64,000 nt of DNA from Clostridiales bacterium (GCA_015055515.1 SVIC01000002.1:1-64000), one strand, 5' to 3'; counted from the stretch's first letter, positions 25,874 through 33,862 are shown. The notes: generated by a model not told the origin, from the letters alone. Program-made: numbers and translations.

Positions 25874-26821
25874 CTAATTATATTCTCCAATCCATGATTT
25901 ATTGATAGCTTTTTGTTGAAGTACTTCTTCGAATAATTGTTGTAATGATTTTGTTACAACATCTGTTTTGAACACGGTAATTTTATAACTCTTTAATCTG
26001 TCTAGGATTTTATCTTTATTATCTGCTGAAATATACGCAAGAATTCTACTGCCACATAGTTGAACTCTGCATTTGAATTCATTATATATAATTTTTCCAG
26101 CATAATTAGGATAATCTACAGTAAATGCCAACTTAGAGTCTCTTATAGAATCCATTTTTAATGATTCCATGCTTCTTGTCTCTAATATTGTGCCGTTATT
26201 GATGATTGCAATATTGGTACATATATCTTCCATATGTCCAAGCATCTGACTTGATATTATGAATGTAATCTTATATTTATTTGCTAAATGTTTTATCAAA
26301 TCTTGCATATCTTTTAATTCTTTGGCATTCAAACCCGCAAATGGATCATCCAATATTATTAATTTGGGATCTGTCGCTATTGCTGTTGCTATACATAGTT
26401 TTTGTCTTTCGGCCAATGAGTAAGTTCTGGCTTTTACTTTTAATAAATGCTCTATTCCTACTATCTGTGCAGCATTTACAATTACGCTATCAGCATATTT
26501 TTCATGCAGACCAGCAAGTAGTCGCATATTCTTAAGACCATTTAAGTAGTTATATAATTTAGGTAATGTAATAAACCCACTTATATTTTTTACTGCTTCA
26601 ATATAGTTTTCTTTATAACTAATATCATTAACCTTAATGGTTCCTTTGTCTGGAATAAGAGATCCGGTTATTGCTCTAAGGATTGCAGATTTGCCTGAAT
26701 TAATTGGGCCAAGAAGTCCAAAAATTTCTCCTTCATACACATTGAAAGAGACATTATTAATCGCAACTTGGTGACCAAATGTTTTTGTTAAATTTTCTAC
26801 AGATAAAATTGGAACTGACAA
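25874..26821 (-). CDS. ABC transporter ATP-binding protein with altered catalytic motifs
   Basis: A 315-residue ABC ATPase related to the bacitracin/drug-export group. Walker A GPINSGKS (38-45) is intact. Other motifs deviate: T85 where Q or E is usual, signature SLAERQ (135-140) for SLGxKQ, Walker B LDD with D159 replacing the catalytic glutamate, and SSQ with Q192 replacing the switch histidine. The C-terminal ~95 residues form an extra domain. TTG start with AAGGTGG seven bases upstream. It probably binds ATP; hydrolysis may be slow or absent. Operon with the following permease. Confidence 0.85.
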   Translation of the reverse strand: MSVPILSVENLTKTFGHQVAINNVSFNVYEGEIFGLLGPINSGKSAILRAITGSLIPDKGTIKVNDISYKENYIEAVKNISGFITLPKLYNYLNGLKNMRLLAGLHEKYADSVIVNAAQIVGIEHLLKVKARTYSLAERQKLCIATAIATDPKLIILDDPFAGLNAKELKDMQDLIKHLANKYKITFIISSQMLGHMEDICTNIAIINNGTILETRSMESLKMDSIRDSKLAFTVDYPNYAGKIIYNEFKCRVQLCGSRILAYISADNKDKILDRLKSYKITVFKTDVVTKSLQQLFEEVLQQKAINKSWIGEYN

Positions 26822-26849
26822 AATTGCACCACCTTAACTTATATATTAA

Positions 26850-26878
26850 ATTCTATCATAATGATATAAAATTGTAAA
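26850..26878 (-). promoter_or_regulatory. Promoter of the ABC transporter operon
   Basis: Minus strand TTTACA (26878-26873), 17 bases, TAGAAT (26855-26850). Confidence 0.6.
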
Positions 26879-26931
26879 ATCATATTTATTGTAATTTAAT
26901 AATATAAATATTTGAAAGGGGGATAGTGAGT

Positions 26932-27777
26932 ATGCTTAAAAAATTTATTAAATTAATATTATCGCTGATTCCTGTTTTTATGCTTATAATAGGACTTTTT
27001 TGTAATAGTATTCTGTACCTCGATACAAATATTAAAGTTGTTATTTCTTTTATTATAATATTGTTTTCATGCATATATTTGGTATATTCTGGTAAGCTGC
27101 CATTAGTTTTAAGAAAAGTAATAATTGTCATCGCATATGTATTTTCTTTTGGTCTAATATTATATTCTTTATTAGATCATTATGATATGCTTAAATATTT
27201 TACATCTATTACAGCGATAAAAGAGTTAATACTTGCTACAGGCGGTAAGGGAGTCTTTGTATTTTTCTTGATACAAGTGGCACAAGTAGTATTTTTACCA
27301 ATTCCTGCGATTGCGTTAATAATTGTTGGTATACTTGTATTTGGACCAATAAAGACAATGGTTTTATGTATATTGGGGGTATTAATAGGATCATATATTG
27401 CTTTTATGATAGGTAAAACATTTGGATATAAATTCATATCATGGATAATTGGCCAAAATAAAGTAGATAAATGTGCCAATTTATTAAAAAATAATGGTAA
27501 ATATTTATTATCAATAGTATTTATTTTTCCATTTTTTCCAGATGATTTGTTCTGTATGGTTGCAGGAATGTCTTCTATGACTTTTAAGGAGTTTTTTATT
27601 ATTGCGACTTCTATTAGACCAATAACAATTGTTGTTCTTTGCCTATTTGGAGGTGAGGCCTTCATGTCCTCAAACATATATTTATTAATAATCTTTATAG
27701 CGATAATTATTGTAGGAATATTTTTATTTATTAAGTTGAAAAAGAATAAGAGAATAAAAGCATTATTAAAAAATTGA
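26932..27777 (+). CDS. VTT-domain (TVP38/TMEM64, DedA-superfamily) membrane protein
   Basis: A 281-residue polytopic membrane protein. The central VTT region shows VVFLPIPAIALIIVGILVFG, GVLIGSYIAFMIGKTFGYK and FPFFPDDLFCMVAGMSSM. Relatives move or scramble lipids such as polyprenyl carriers; which lipid here is unknown. ATG 26932 is nine bases after AAAGGGGG, better than GTG 26926. It ends in TGA. Divergent from the ABC operon. Confidence 0.85.
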   Translation: MLKKFIKLILSLIPVFMLIIGLFCNSILYLDTNIKVVISFIIILFSCIYLVYSGKLPLVLRKVIIVIAYVFSFGLILYSLLDHYDMLKYFTSITAIKELILATGGKGVFVFFLIQVAQVVFLPIPAIALIIVGILVFGPIKTMVLCILGVLIGSYIAFMIGKTFGYKFISWIIGQNKVDKCANLLKNNGKYLLSIVFIFPFFPDDLFCMVAGMSSMTFKEFFIIATSIRPITIVVLCLFGGEAFMSSNIYLLIIFIAIIIVGIFLFIKLKKNKRIKALLKN

Positions 27778-27819
27778 TAAATTTCGATATGTTGCAGTAA
27801 CATGATTTTTAATATATTA

Positions 27820-27858
27820 ACGAAATAAAATAAACACCTTGAAATAAAGGTGTTTATT
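27820..27858 (-). terminator. Terminator of the PadR-membrane gene
   Basis: Minus strand AATAAACACCTT (27858-27847) pairs with AAGGTGTTTATT (27840-27829), followed by a T-rich tract. It may also stop transcription from the VTT gene. Confidence 0.75.
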
Positions 27859-27868
27859 GTGAGTGCAA

Positions 27869-29770
27869 TTAATATAATTTTTTATTCATAGTTATAATTT
27901 TATATATTATAGGGCCAAGAACTAGGTTAAATGCTAGCACACATGGAACAATAAGTTTAGTATAGAAATATTCTATATTGGTTGCGTCTAAGCCTAGGAA
28001 TGAATTGATTGCATATGTAAGGGTGCATAATACCAAGAAACTAAGCACACCCAAAATTAAGGAATAGCCGAATTTGAATGTATTGAGTTTTCTCTTATTT
28101 GGATTAAAGAATATTGGTAATATTAGAATTAGGCTAATGGCTATAACTAGAACATATGCAAAAATAAATATTGTATTATCTGTGGTTGTAAATAGGGTGT
28201 TGCCTTTCAGTATTATTAGTAGTGATGTTAGTTCAACAAGCATTACAATAAGTAGGCTTATGCCTAGGAAGAATTTTGCTTTATTTGATTTGATGTAGCT
28301 TCTTTGATTAATATCAATATCGCTTATATCGTTCTTATATCTTACATGTGCATTATATTCTGAAATCTTGATATTATTATCGTTATCCTCTTCCAATACG
28401 CTTTCATCTTCATCTTCTTGTCTGTCATATTTGAAGTAATATGAATCATCTTCATCTTCTTCAAAATTAGCATATTGACTATCTACGAAAGATTGTTCGT
28501 TTGAATACTCAGAATTTTCTTCTTCTGCTAATTGGGGTTTAACCATTCTGCTATCTGCAATATTATCGAACTTTTCTAAGAATTTTTTATTTCTTTCTGC
28601 AATTTCTTCTTCTGTCATTGTATCGAATTGATCAATATTGTTGTGAGTTTCAGCTTTAGTAGTTGTCTTAGTTTTTGATCCTTTTCTCATGATCTCATCA
28701 AAATCAGAGGAATTGAACATATTTGATTGTTCTACGCTATTAATAGTTCTGTTATTGGTTTGTTGTATAGCATTAGTATTTATATATTTCTTAGTAATAC
28801 CATTCTCATCAACAAAATAAGTTGGCTGTGCTTCGTTAAATGTATATTGTGTTTGTCTGTTGCTATATTCATTAGGGGAGTGGTTGCCATAAAGAATGTT
28901 CATTGAGTTCTGCTTTTTCTGTTCGCGTTCATACAATGTTTCGTCTTGTACTATTCTATTATTTTCTATTGTAGATGCCTTAATAGAATTATATACATTG
29001 TTTATTTCTCTACTTAAGTTGTTCGTGTATTTAATAGTATCATTATTTGTAGTTTCTTGAATATATTTGTCGATTTCATTATCTTCGATATTATCTAATT
29101 CTTCTATACTTGTATATTCATTATCGCTATCGGTTTGTTCTTCTTCTATATACAAACTATCATCTTTTACATCGGGCTCTTCGATATCGTTCTCTTCGTA
29201 TTCTTCAGGTTCATAGTCTGGTATATCATCCATTATATCTTCTTGTGGTTCTTCTATCTCATCATCTGTTGTGTAAGCATCATCTTCATCTGCCAGTAAT
29301 GAGTTGATTCTATCATTTACATCGAAATTATAATTTGAATATGAATAGGAAGAGATATTATCATTATCATCTGTTTCGCTTGAATCAATGTTGTATTCTT
29401 CATTATCATCTACGTTATCAACTTCTTCTACGTTATTATTGAATTCATAATCATCATTTAGAAATTCATAACTACTACGCTTATTCAATACATTGGATTC
29501 ATAATATTTTCTTCCAGCATCTGTAAGTGTATAATAATGTCTTCTGCCACCAATCTCAGAATCAGCCCACGATGATGTTACATAACCCTTATTTTCGAAT
29601 CTAGTAAGACTGCTATAAAGGCTAGGTTGTTTTAATACTATTTTACCATCTGTCTTATTCTCTACTTCTTTTATAATCTCATAGCCATATTTACTGCCAG
29701 AGTAAAGGGTCTCCAATATAATATTGTTTACCGATCCTCTAGAAGCATTTCTTCTTGTTCTTTTTGCCAT
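27869..29770 (-). CDS. Membrane-anchored PadR-family regulator with long acidic linker
   Basis: A 633-residue protein of three parts. Residues about 12-95 are a PadR winged helix (GSKYGYEIIKEVENKTDGKI, SLYSSLTRFENKGYVTSSW, GGRRHYYTLTDAGRKYY). Residues about 100-495 are very acidic and low in complexity, with many Asp, Glu, Asn and Ser. Residues about 500-628 form four membrane segments. Classical PadR proteins are about 110-200 residues and cytosolic, so this is a transcription factor tethered to the membrane. The reading frame is uninterrupted, arguing for a genuine fusion. Target genes and signal are unknown. SD TTGGAG is 11 bases from the ATG. Confidence 0.85.
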   Translation of the reverse strand: MAKRTRRNASRGSVNNIILETLYSGSKYGYEIIKEVENKTDGKIVLKQPSLYSSLTRFENKGYVTSSWADSEIGGRRHYYTLTDAGRKYYESNVLNKRSSYEFLNDDYEFNNNVEEVDNVDDNEEYNIDSSETDDNDNISSYSYSNYNFDVNDRINSLLADEDDAYTTDDEIEEPQEDIMDDIPDYEPEEYEENDIEEPDVKDDSLYIEEEQTDSDNEYTSIEELDNIEDNEIDKYIQETTNNDTIKYTNNLSREINNVYNSIKASTIENNRIVQDETLYEREQKKQNSMNILYGNHSPNEYSNRQTQYTFNEAQPTYFVDENGITKKYINTNAIQQTNNRTINSVEQSNMFNSSDFDEIMRKGSKTKTTTKAETHNNIDQFDTMTEEEIAERNKKFLEKFDNIADSRMVKPQLAEEENSEYSNEQSFVDSQYANFEEDEDDSYYFKYDRQEDEDESVLEEDNDNNIKISEYNAHVRYKNDISDIDINQRSYIKSNKAKFFLGISLLIVMLVELTSLLIILKGNTLFTTTDNTIFIFAYVLVIAISLILILPIFFNPNKRKLNTFKFGYSLILGVLSFLVLCTLTYAINSFLGLDATNIEYFYTKLIVPCVLAFNLVLGPIIYKIITMNKKLY

Positions 29771-29847
29771 TGTTTAATTTACTCCAAAATAAAATTGTTT
29801 ATTTGTCGCCAAAAAAAATATTTTGTATATTTTATCTAATTTATATA

Positions 29848-29877
29848 AGTATATAAAAAAATAATCGCGATAGTCAA
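29848..29877 (-). promoter_or_regulatory. Promoter of the PadR-membrane gene
   Basis: Minus strand TTGACT (29877-29872), 18 bases, TATACT (29853-29848). A palindrome ATCGCGAT (29864-29871) fills the spacer next to the -35, a possible operator. Confidence 0.65.
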
Positions 29878-29883
29878 ATGAAA

Positions 29884-29896
29884 TACTATGCAAACT
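29884..29896 (+). repeat. Short repeat TACTATGCAAACT, copy 1
   Basis: The 13-mer recurs at 30684-30696, exactly 800 bases away, on the other side of the metallopeptidase gene. Confidence 0.7.
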
Positions 29897-29910
29897 ATTT
29901 TTTTTATATT

Positions 29911-29924
29911 ATAATACTATGCAT
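29911..29924 (+). repeat. Short repeat ATAATACTATGCAT, copy 1
   Basis: The 14-mer recurs at 31025-31038. It overlaps the palindrome CTATGCATAG and a TATAAT at 29910-29915, so it may mark a regulated promoter of the metallopeptidase gene. Confidence 0.7.
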
Positions 29925-29969
29925 AGAGTAAAATATGGCTTATTATGACAGAAAGAGGGGAGGTTAGTA

Positions 29970-30635
29970 ATGAGACCAGATTGTATAATTAGGACCAATA
30001 GACGCAGTATGTCTTTGTCGGTTAGCAAAGATGGAAAAGTCATTGTGCGAGCACCTAGAAAATTAGATATTAATAAAATATTTGAATTTGTGAACGAAAA
30101 AGAATCTTGGATTAATAAACACTTGAACGCAATCAAAAATACCTCTCTGGTCAATCATGATATAAAAGAATATAACGTATTTTTATTTCTTGGAAATAAA
30201 TATAAATTAAGACAGGTGGCCGGAATAAAACAGATTGAATTTTGTAGTAACGAAATTATTTATCCTACTAATTGGGATAAGGAAATTCTGATTGCTAAAA
30301 TGAAGAAAAAATATCGCCAGTTAGCCTCTTCAATACTAAATGATAGGATTGAGTATTTTGCAAAGTTAATGCAATTAGATTATAATACTTTTGCTGTAAG
30401 AGATTATAAGGCAAGGTGGGGATGTTGTTCTAAGAAATTAGATATTGTAATTAATTATAAGGCAATTATGTTGCCACATGTATTAATAGATTATATTCTT
30501 ATTCATGAGTTAAGTCATATTATTGAGTTTAATCATTCTTCATCTTTTTATAAGATAATAGAAAGTGTAATGCCTGACTGGAAAAAGAATAGGAAGAAAT
30601 TAAAGGATTATGATTTTCTTTTAGGATTGTTTTAG
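29970..30635 (+). CDS. YgjP-like zinc metallopeptidase (M48/DUF45 superfamily)
   Basis: A 221-residue soluble protein. The zinc site HELSHIIEFNHSSSFY gives HExxH plus a third histidine; VRDYKARWGCCSKKLDIVINYKAIMLP and DYILIHELSH are diagnostic of the YgjP/DUF45 family. Cellular role is largely unknown. SD AGGGGAGG is well placed. Both sides carry TACTATGCA repeats. Downstream, an AT-only hairpin (30636-30668) may end the transcript. Confidence 0.9.
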   Translation: MRPDCIIRTNRRSMSLSVSKDGKVIVRAPRKLDINKIFEFVNEKESWINKHLNAIKNTSLVNHDIKEYNVFLFLGNKYKLRQVAGIKQIEFCSNEIIYPTNWDKEILIAKMKKKYRQLASSILNDRIEYFAKLMQLDYNTFAVRDYKARWGCCSKKLDIVINYKAIMLPHVLIDYILIHELSHIIEFNHSSSFYKIIESVMPDWKKNRKKLKDYDFLLGLF

Positions 30636-30683
30636 ATAAATAATTAATAACCAACTGTAATTATTTATTTTATATAATATAGG

Positions 30684-30696
30684 TACTATGCAAACT
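30684..30696 (+). repeat. Short repeat TACTATGCAAACT, copy 2
   Basis: Identical to 29884-29896; together they bracket the metallopeptidase gene. Confidence 0.7.
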
Positions 30697-30857
30697 GTAC
30701 TGCACATATAACTATAACTTTTTATAAAAAAGCGAAACATTATGAAAATTTATTTTTTACTAAATAATATTAGGGTAATAGTACAGTATAAGGGTAATGG
30801 CTTAATATAGGACTATTTTATTAATTACTGATATAAAACAGTTAAAATAGATGCTTA

Positions 30858-30888
30858 AAAACTATTCGCAAAAGAATAGTTTTGCGAA
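30858..30888. other. Two overlapping, mutually exclusive hairpins
   Basis: AAAACTATTC (30858-30867) pairs with GAATAGTTTT (30874-30883); alternatively TTCGCAAAA (30865-30873) pairs with TTTTGCGAA (30880-30888). On the minus strand the first fold ends in a T-run and could be a terminator for a small RNA started near 30920-30960. Confidence 0.55.
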
Positions 30889-31014
30889 ATAATAGCGGGT
30901 TTTAGCCATAAATATGCATAAGATCATAATATTATATAAAATTATTAATGCAAAAACTGCAACTTTGGCTATTTATGGTCGCTTTTGCGTAATATGCAAA
31001 GAGTTTGAATAGTA

Positions 31015-31040
31015 CAAAAAATGCATAATACTATGCATTT
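31015..31040 (-). terminator. Terminator overlapping the end of the nucleotidyltransferase-like gene
   Basis: Minus strand ATGCATA, GTAT, TATGCAT, then TTTTT. The stem includes the last codons and the TAG stop (31033-31031). Confidence 0.8.
31025..31038 (+). repeat. Short repeat ATAATACTATGCAT, copy 2
   Basis: Identical to 29911-29924. It lies in the terminator stem of the minus-strand gene. Confidence 0.65.
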
Positions 31041-31966
31041 AATTTGTTAAAATATTTTTCCAAAGTCTTAATAATATCTCTGGCATCGTATAATGTGAAT
31101 TTACTATTATATGATAAAAAAGCCAGCGAATCATTATCTAACATTTTATAATCTTGTAATGGAAAATTTCTCATATAATTAATTATATTACGTAATGAAA
31201 TTATGTTGAATTTTTCTTTATATAATGAATCTGGTATATTATATAACATTGTTTCAATAAGATCAAAATTTACATAATTTATTTTTTTCTCAACTTTAAT
31301 TATATTTTTTATAGTTAATATATAGTCAATGAAATTATTATGAGTCTTAAGGTTTTTATAAGCGAAATTGTTTAATCCTGTATTTATATATCTAATACTC
31401 CCCTCTTCATAATTTTTTGCATAGTACTTAATTGCATAGTTTCCTTCTAAGTCTCTTATTGTTTGAGAAATAATTATTTTGAAATTGTATATAACATTCT
31501 CATTTACTGGATTAATATTTTTAATGTCTTTTTCTTTTTTTGATTTTTTTGTATTTTCAGTAATAGTATAGTTATTAATATCTGTTGCCAAATATCTATA
31601 ATTAATTGCATATTTTGATTGCCATAATAATGTTGTATTTTTAGATTTTTGAACAAGTAGATTAAATATATCATTTTTAATTTCATCTAAATGTATTTTA
31701 TTGGTCTCTTTTTTAGATATTGCAACCAAATTTTCTGTGTTCTTTAATGTAACATATAATACATTTGGACCTTCATTGTCAATATTTGTTCCAAGGCTGT
31801 ATTCATCATAATAGTTCGCATATATATTTTCATGCACAGACAGACTAGGAAATTTGTTTTGAAAATATTCATCAAATACTTCTATTACAATATTTTTGAA
31901 TTGATTTCTTATATTTACAATGTCTGTGTTATCAATATGAGAGTGCTCTATAATATTAATATTCAT
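31031..31966 (-). CDS. Nucleotidyltransferase/OAS1-C-like protein with degenerate active site
   Basis: A 311-residue soluble protein, no confident family hit by eye. The C-terminal part resembles the second domain of CD-NTase/OAS-type nucleotidyltransferases: NFIDYILTIKNIIK then LIETMLYNIPDSLY (236-249) and a late FTLYDARDIIKTLEKYF. The N-terminal YSLGTNI (56-62) sits where GSYxxGTNI would be, but the GS dipeptide is lost and NEGPNVLYV (64-72) replaces the catalytic DxD strand. If the relation holds it is a pseudo-enzyme. Starts at ATG 31966 after AGGGGAT. No effector gene is adjacent. Confidence 0.5.
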   Translation of the reverse strand: MNINIIEHSHIDNTDIVNIRNQFKNIVIEVFDEYFQNKFPSLSVHENIYANYYDEYSLGTNIDNEGPNVLYVTLKNTENLVAISKKETNKIHLDEIKNDIFNLLVQKSKNTTLLWQSKYAINYRYLATDINNYTITENTKKSKKEKDIKNINPVNENVIYNFKIIISQTIRDLEGNYAIKYYAKNYEEGSIRYINTGLNNFAYKNLKTHNNFIDYILTIKNIIKVEKKINYVNFDLIETMLYNIPDSLYKEKFNIISLRNIINYMRNFPLQDYKMLDNDSLAFLSYNSKFTLYDARDIIKTLEKYFNKLNA

Positions 31967-32086
31967 ATGATCCCCTGCTGATTTCTTTACTTTTTTTAGA
32001 AAATATTATATATTAATTATAATCTTAGTATAGCAAATATTTTGCAAAAGTAAAACAACATAAAAGCATAATTTGAGAAGTGAAAA

Positions 32087-33133
32087 GTGGAAAATTATTT
32101 TATTGAGCGTGATTTTAATAATTTAGATAAAATAGACAAATTATTGGAGGGTATGCCACCCTTCTGTCTTGAATTTTTACGTGGAATAGAACAACGCACA
32201 TCTGTTCTGACTAGATTGGGATATTTAAGAGACTTGAAAATGTTTTTTGAGTATTTAATTAATAATACGAAAGAGTTTTGTGGCAAAAGATTATCTGAAC
32301 TTACAATTAGTGATCTAAATAATGTTACGCAGACACATATTGAGATGTTTCTATCTTATCTTAGAATGTATAAGAATAAGAATTCTTATGTTAAGAATGG
32401 AGAATGCTCAGTTTCACGAAAATTAAGTAGCATTAGAAGTTTGTTAAAGTATTTTTATAAGAAGAATTCTATAGATAATAATGTAGCATCAAAAGTAGAT
32501 ACACCTAAATTACATGAAAAGCCTATTACAAGGCTAGAAGTAGATGAAGTTGTAAAGATATTGAATTTATCAGAAGATGGATATAGCCTTACTCAAATGC
32601 AACAAGGATTCCATAAACACACAAAAGAGCGAGATTATGCAATATTATCTCTATTCTTAGGTACAGGTATACGTATATCGGAGTGTGTAGGACTGAATGT
32701 TGAAGATATTGATTTTACGCAAAATGCTTTTAATATAACTAGAAAAGGCGGAAGCAAGGTAACACTATATTTTAATAATGAAGTCGCTGATGCCCTATTG
32801 CAATATTTAGATGTGCGTAGTAAGATTAAAAATCTTCCTGAAGGCGAAAATGCGTTATTTTTAAGTTTACAAAATAAAAGAATTAATGTTCGAACTGTGC
32901 AAATATTAGTAAAAAAATATGCGCAAATAATAAATCCATTAAAGAAAATTACACCACATAAGTTGCGTAGTACCTTTGGTACTAATCTGTATAGAGAAAC
33001 AAATGATATATATGTAGTTGCATCGGTACTAGGTCATAAAGATATAAATGTTACTAGAAAACATTATGCCGCTATCACTGATGATATTAAGAGAGATGCT
33101 TTGACAAGAAATGTTAAATTGAGAGAAGATTAA
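32087..33133 (+). CDS. Tyrosine recombinase/integrase, XerC/D-like
   Basis: A 348-residue site-specific recombinase. The SAM-like N-terminal domain precedes a catalytic domain with Arg (GTGIRISE), Lys (TRKGGSKVTLYF), HKLR, the GHK histidine and the nucleophile in KHYAAI. It is longer than Xer (about 300) but no phage or integrative genes surround it and lexA follows directly, so a chromosomal housekeeping role, perhaps dimer resolution, is likely. GTG start; an in-frame TGA two codons upstream limits extension. Confidence 0.88.
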   Translation: MENYFIERDFNNLDKIDKLLEGMPPFCLEFLRGIEQRTSVLTRLGYLRDLKMFFEYLINNTKEFCGKRLSELTISDLNNVTQTHIEMFLSYLRMYKNKNSYVKNGECSVSRKLSSIRSLLKYFYKKNSIDNNVASKVDTPKLHEKPITRLEVDEVVKILNLSEDGYSLTQMQQGFHKHTKERDYAILSLFLGTGIRISECVGLNVEDIDFTQNAFNITRKGGSKVTLYFNNEVADALLQYLDVRSKIKNLPEGENALFLSLQNKRINVRTVQILVKKYAQIINPLKKITPHKLRSTFGTNLYRETNDIYVVASVLGHKDINVTRKHYAAITDDIKRDALTRNVKLRED

Positions 33134-33150
33134 AAATCATAAAAAATTTA

Positions 33151-33189
33151 GAACAAATGTTTGACATATGATTTGCTATGTGGTATATT
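33151..33189 (+). promoter_or_regulatory. lexA promoter with overlapping LexA operator
   Basis: GAACAAATGTTT (33151-33162) fits the Firmicute SOS box core GAACrnryGTTy. Its last two bases are the first of the -35 TTGACA (33161-33166); 17 bases later comes TATATT (33184-33189). LexA binding here would block its own promoter. Confidence 0.8.
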
Positions 33190-33219
33190 ATTAATACAAT
33201 TAAATATTCGAGGAAAATT

Positions 33220-33828
33220 ATGAAGCAAAATAAAGAAGAACAATTGTTGCGTTTTATAAAAGACTATATTAAAGATAATTGTTATCCCCCTACTGTAAGA
33301 GAAATGTGCCACGCAATTAAAGTAAGTAGTACTAGTACAATATCTTATTATTTAGATAAGTTAGAGAAAAGTAACGCAATAAAGAAAAATCCAAATAAGA
33401 ATCGTGCATTAGAAGTTGTTGAAGAAGAATTAACTCCAGTAAAAACATCTGATGATATGATAGCAATACCTGTATTAGGAACTATAGCTGCAGGTGCACC
33501 AATATTAGCAGTAGAGAATTGTGAAGAATATTTCTATACATCCCCTAATATGTTCCGTGGAGAAGGATTATTTATGTTAAATATTCATGGAGATAGTATG
33601 ATAAACGCTGGTATTCTAGATGGTGACCAAGTCGTGATTAGACAGCAATCTACGGCAAGTAATGGTGAGATTGTAGCTGCGATGATCGATGGTAGTGCTA
33701 CTCTTAAAAGGTTTTATAAAGAGAACGGAAGATATAGATTACAGCCCGAAAATGATACAATGGAGCCTATTTATGCCGATAATGTAGAAGTTATAGGAAA
33801 GTTGGTTGGATTGGTTAGAAAGTTCTAA
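33220..33828 (+). CDS. lexA: SOS repressor LexA
   Basis: Represses SOS genes and self-cleaves when RecA is active. The 202 residues show an N-terminal winged helix (YPPTVREMCHAIKVSSTSTISYYLDKLE in part), cleavage bond A91-G92 in TIAAGAP, and catalytic S126 (GDSM) and K163. AGGA five bases before ATG 33220 supports this start; an upstream in-frame ATG at 33178 overlaps the promoter. Autoregulation is supported by the operator over its -35. Confidence 0.97.
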   Translation: MKQNKEEQLLRFIKDYIKDNCYPPTVREMCHAIKVSSTSTISYYLDKLEKSNAIKKNPNKNRALEVVEEELTPVKTSDDMIAIPVLGTIAAGAPILAVENCEEYFYTSPNMFRGEGLFMLNIHGDSMINAGILDGDQVVIRQQSTASNGEIVAAMIDGSATLKRFYKENGRYRLQPENDTMEPIYADNVEVIGKLVGLVRKF

Positions 33829-33829
33829 A

Positions 33830-33862
33830 AAAAAGTGAAATGATTATCATTTCACTTTTTAT
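33830..33862. terminator. Shared terminator of lexA and rny
   Basis: AAAAAGTGAAATGA (33830-33843), TTA, TCATTTCACTTTTT (33847-33860). The convergent rny stop codon lies at 33859-33861. Confidence 0.92.

Larger units (their letters stand above)
30636..31030. other. Intergenic region of about 395 bases without a recognised gene
   Basis: It holds an AT-rich hairpin after the metallopeptidase gene (ATAAATAATTA 30636-30646 with TAATTATTTAT 30658-30668), the repeat at 30684-30696, two AGGGTAAT boxes near 30772 and 30793, overlapping hairpins at 30858-30888, an inverted pair CCATAAAT/ATTTATGG near 30907-30979, and the terminator and repeat at the end of the next gene. No convincing coding frame was found. 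Confidence 0.6.

Noticed and set aside
30742-30810. 22-codon frame in the 395-base intergenic region
   Set aside because: ATG to TAG but no ribosome binding site and no promoter; length fits chance in AT-rich sequence.
30684-31038. CRISPR-like array
   Set aside because: Repeats are only 13-14 bases, irregularly spaced and few; no cas genes in the window.
32087-33133. Integrase of a mobile element or prophage
   Set aside because: No phage, conjugation or attachment repeats nearby, base composition like the neighbours, and lexA follows directly; a housekeeping Xer-like role is simpler.
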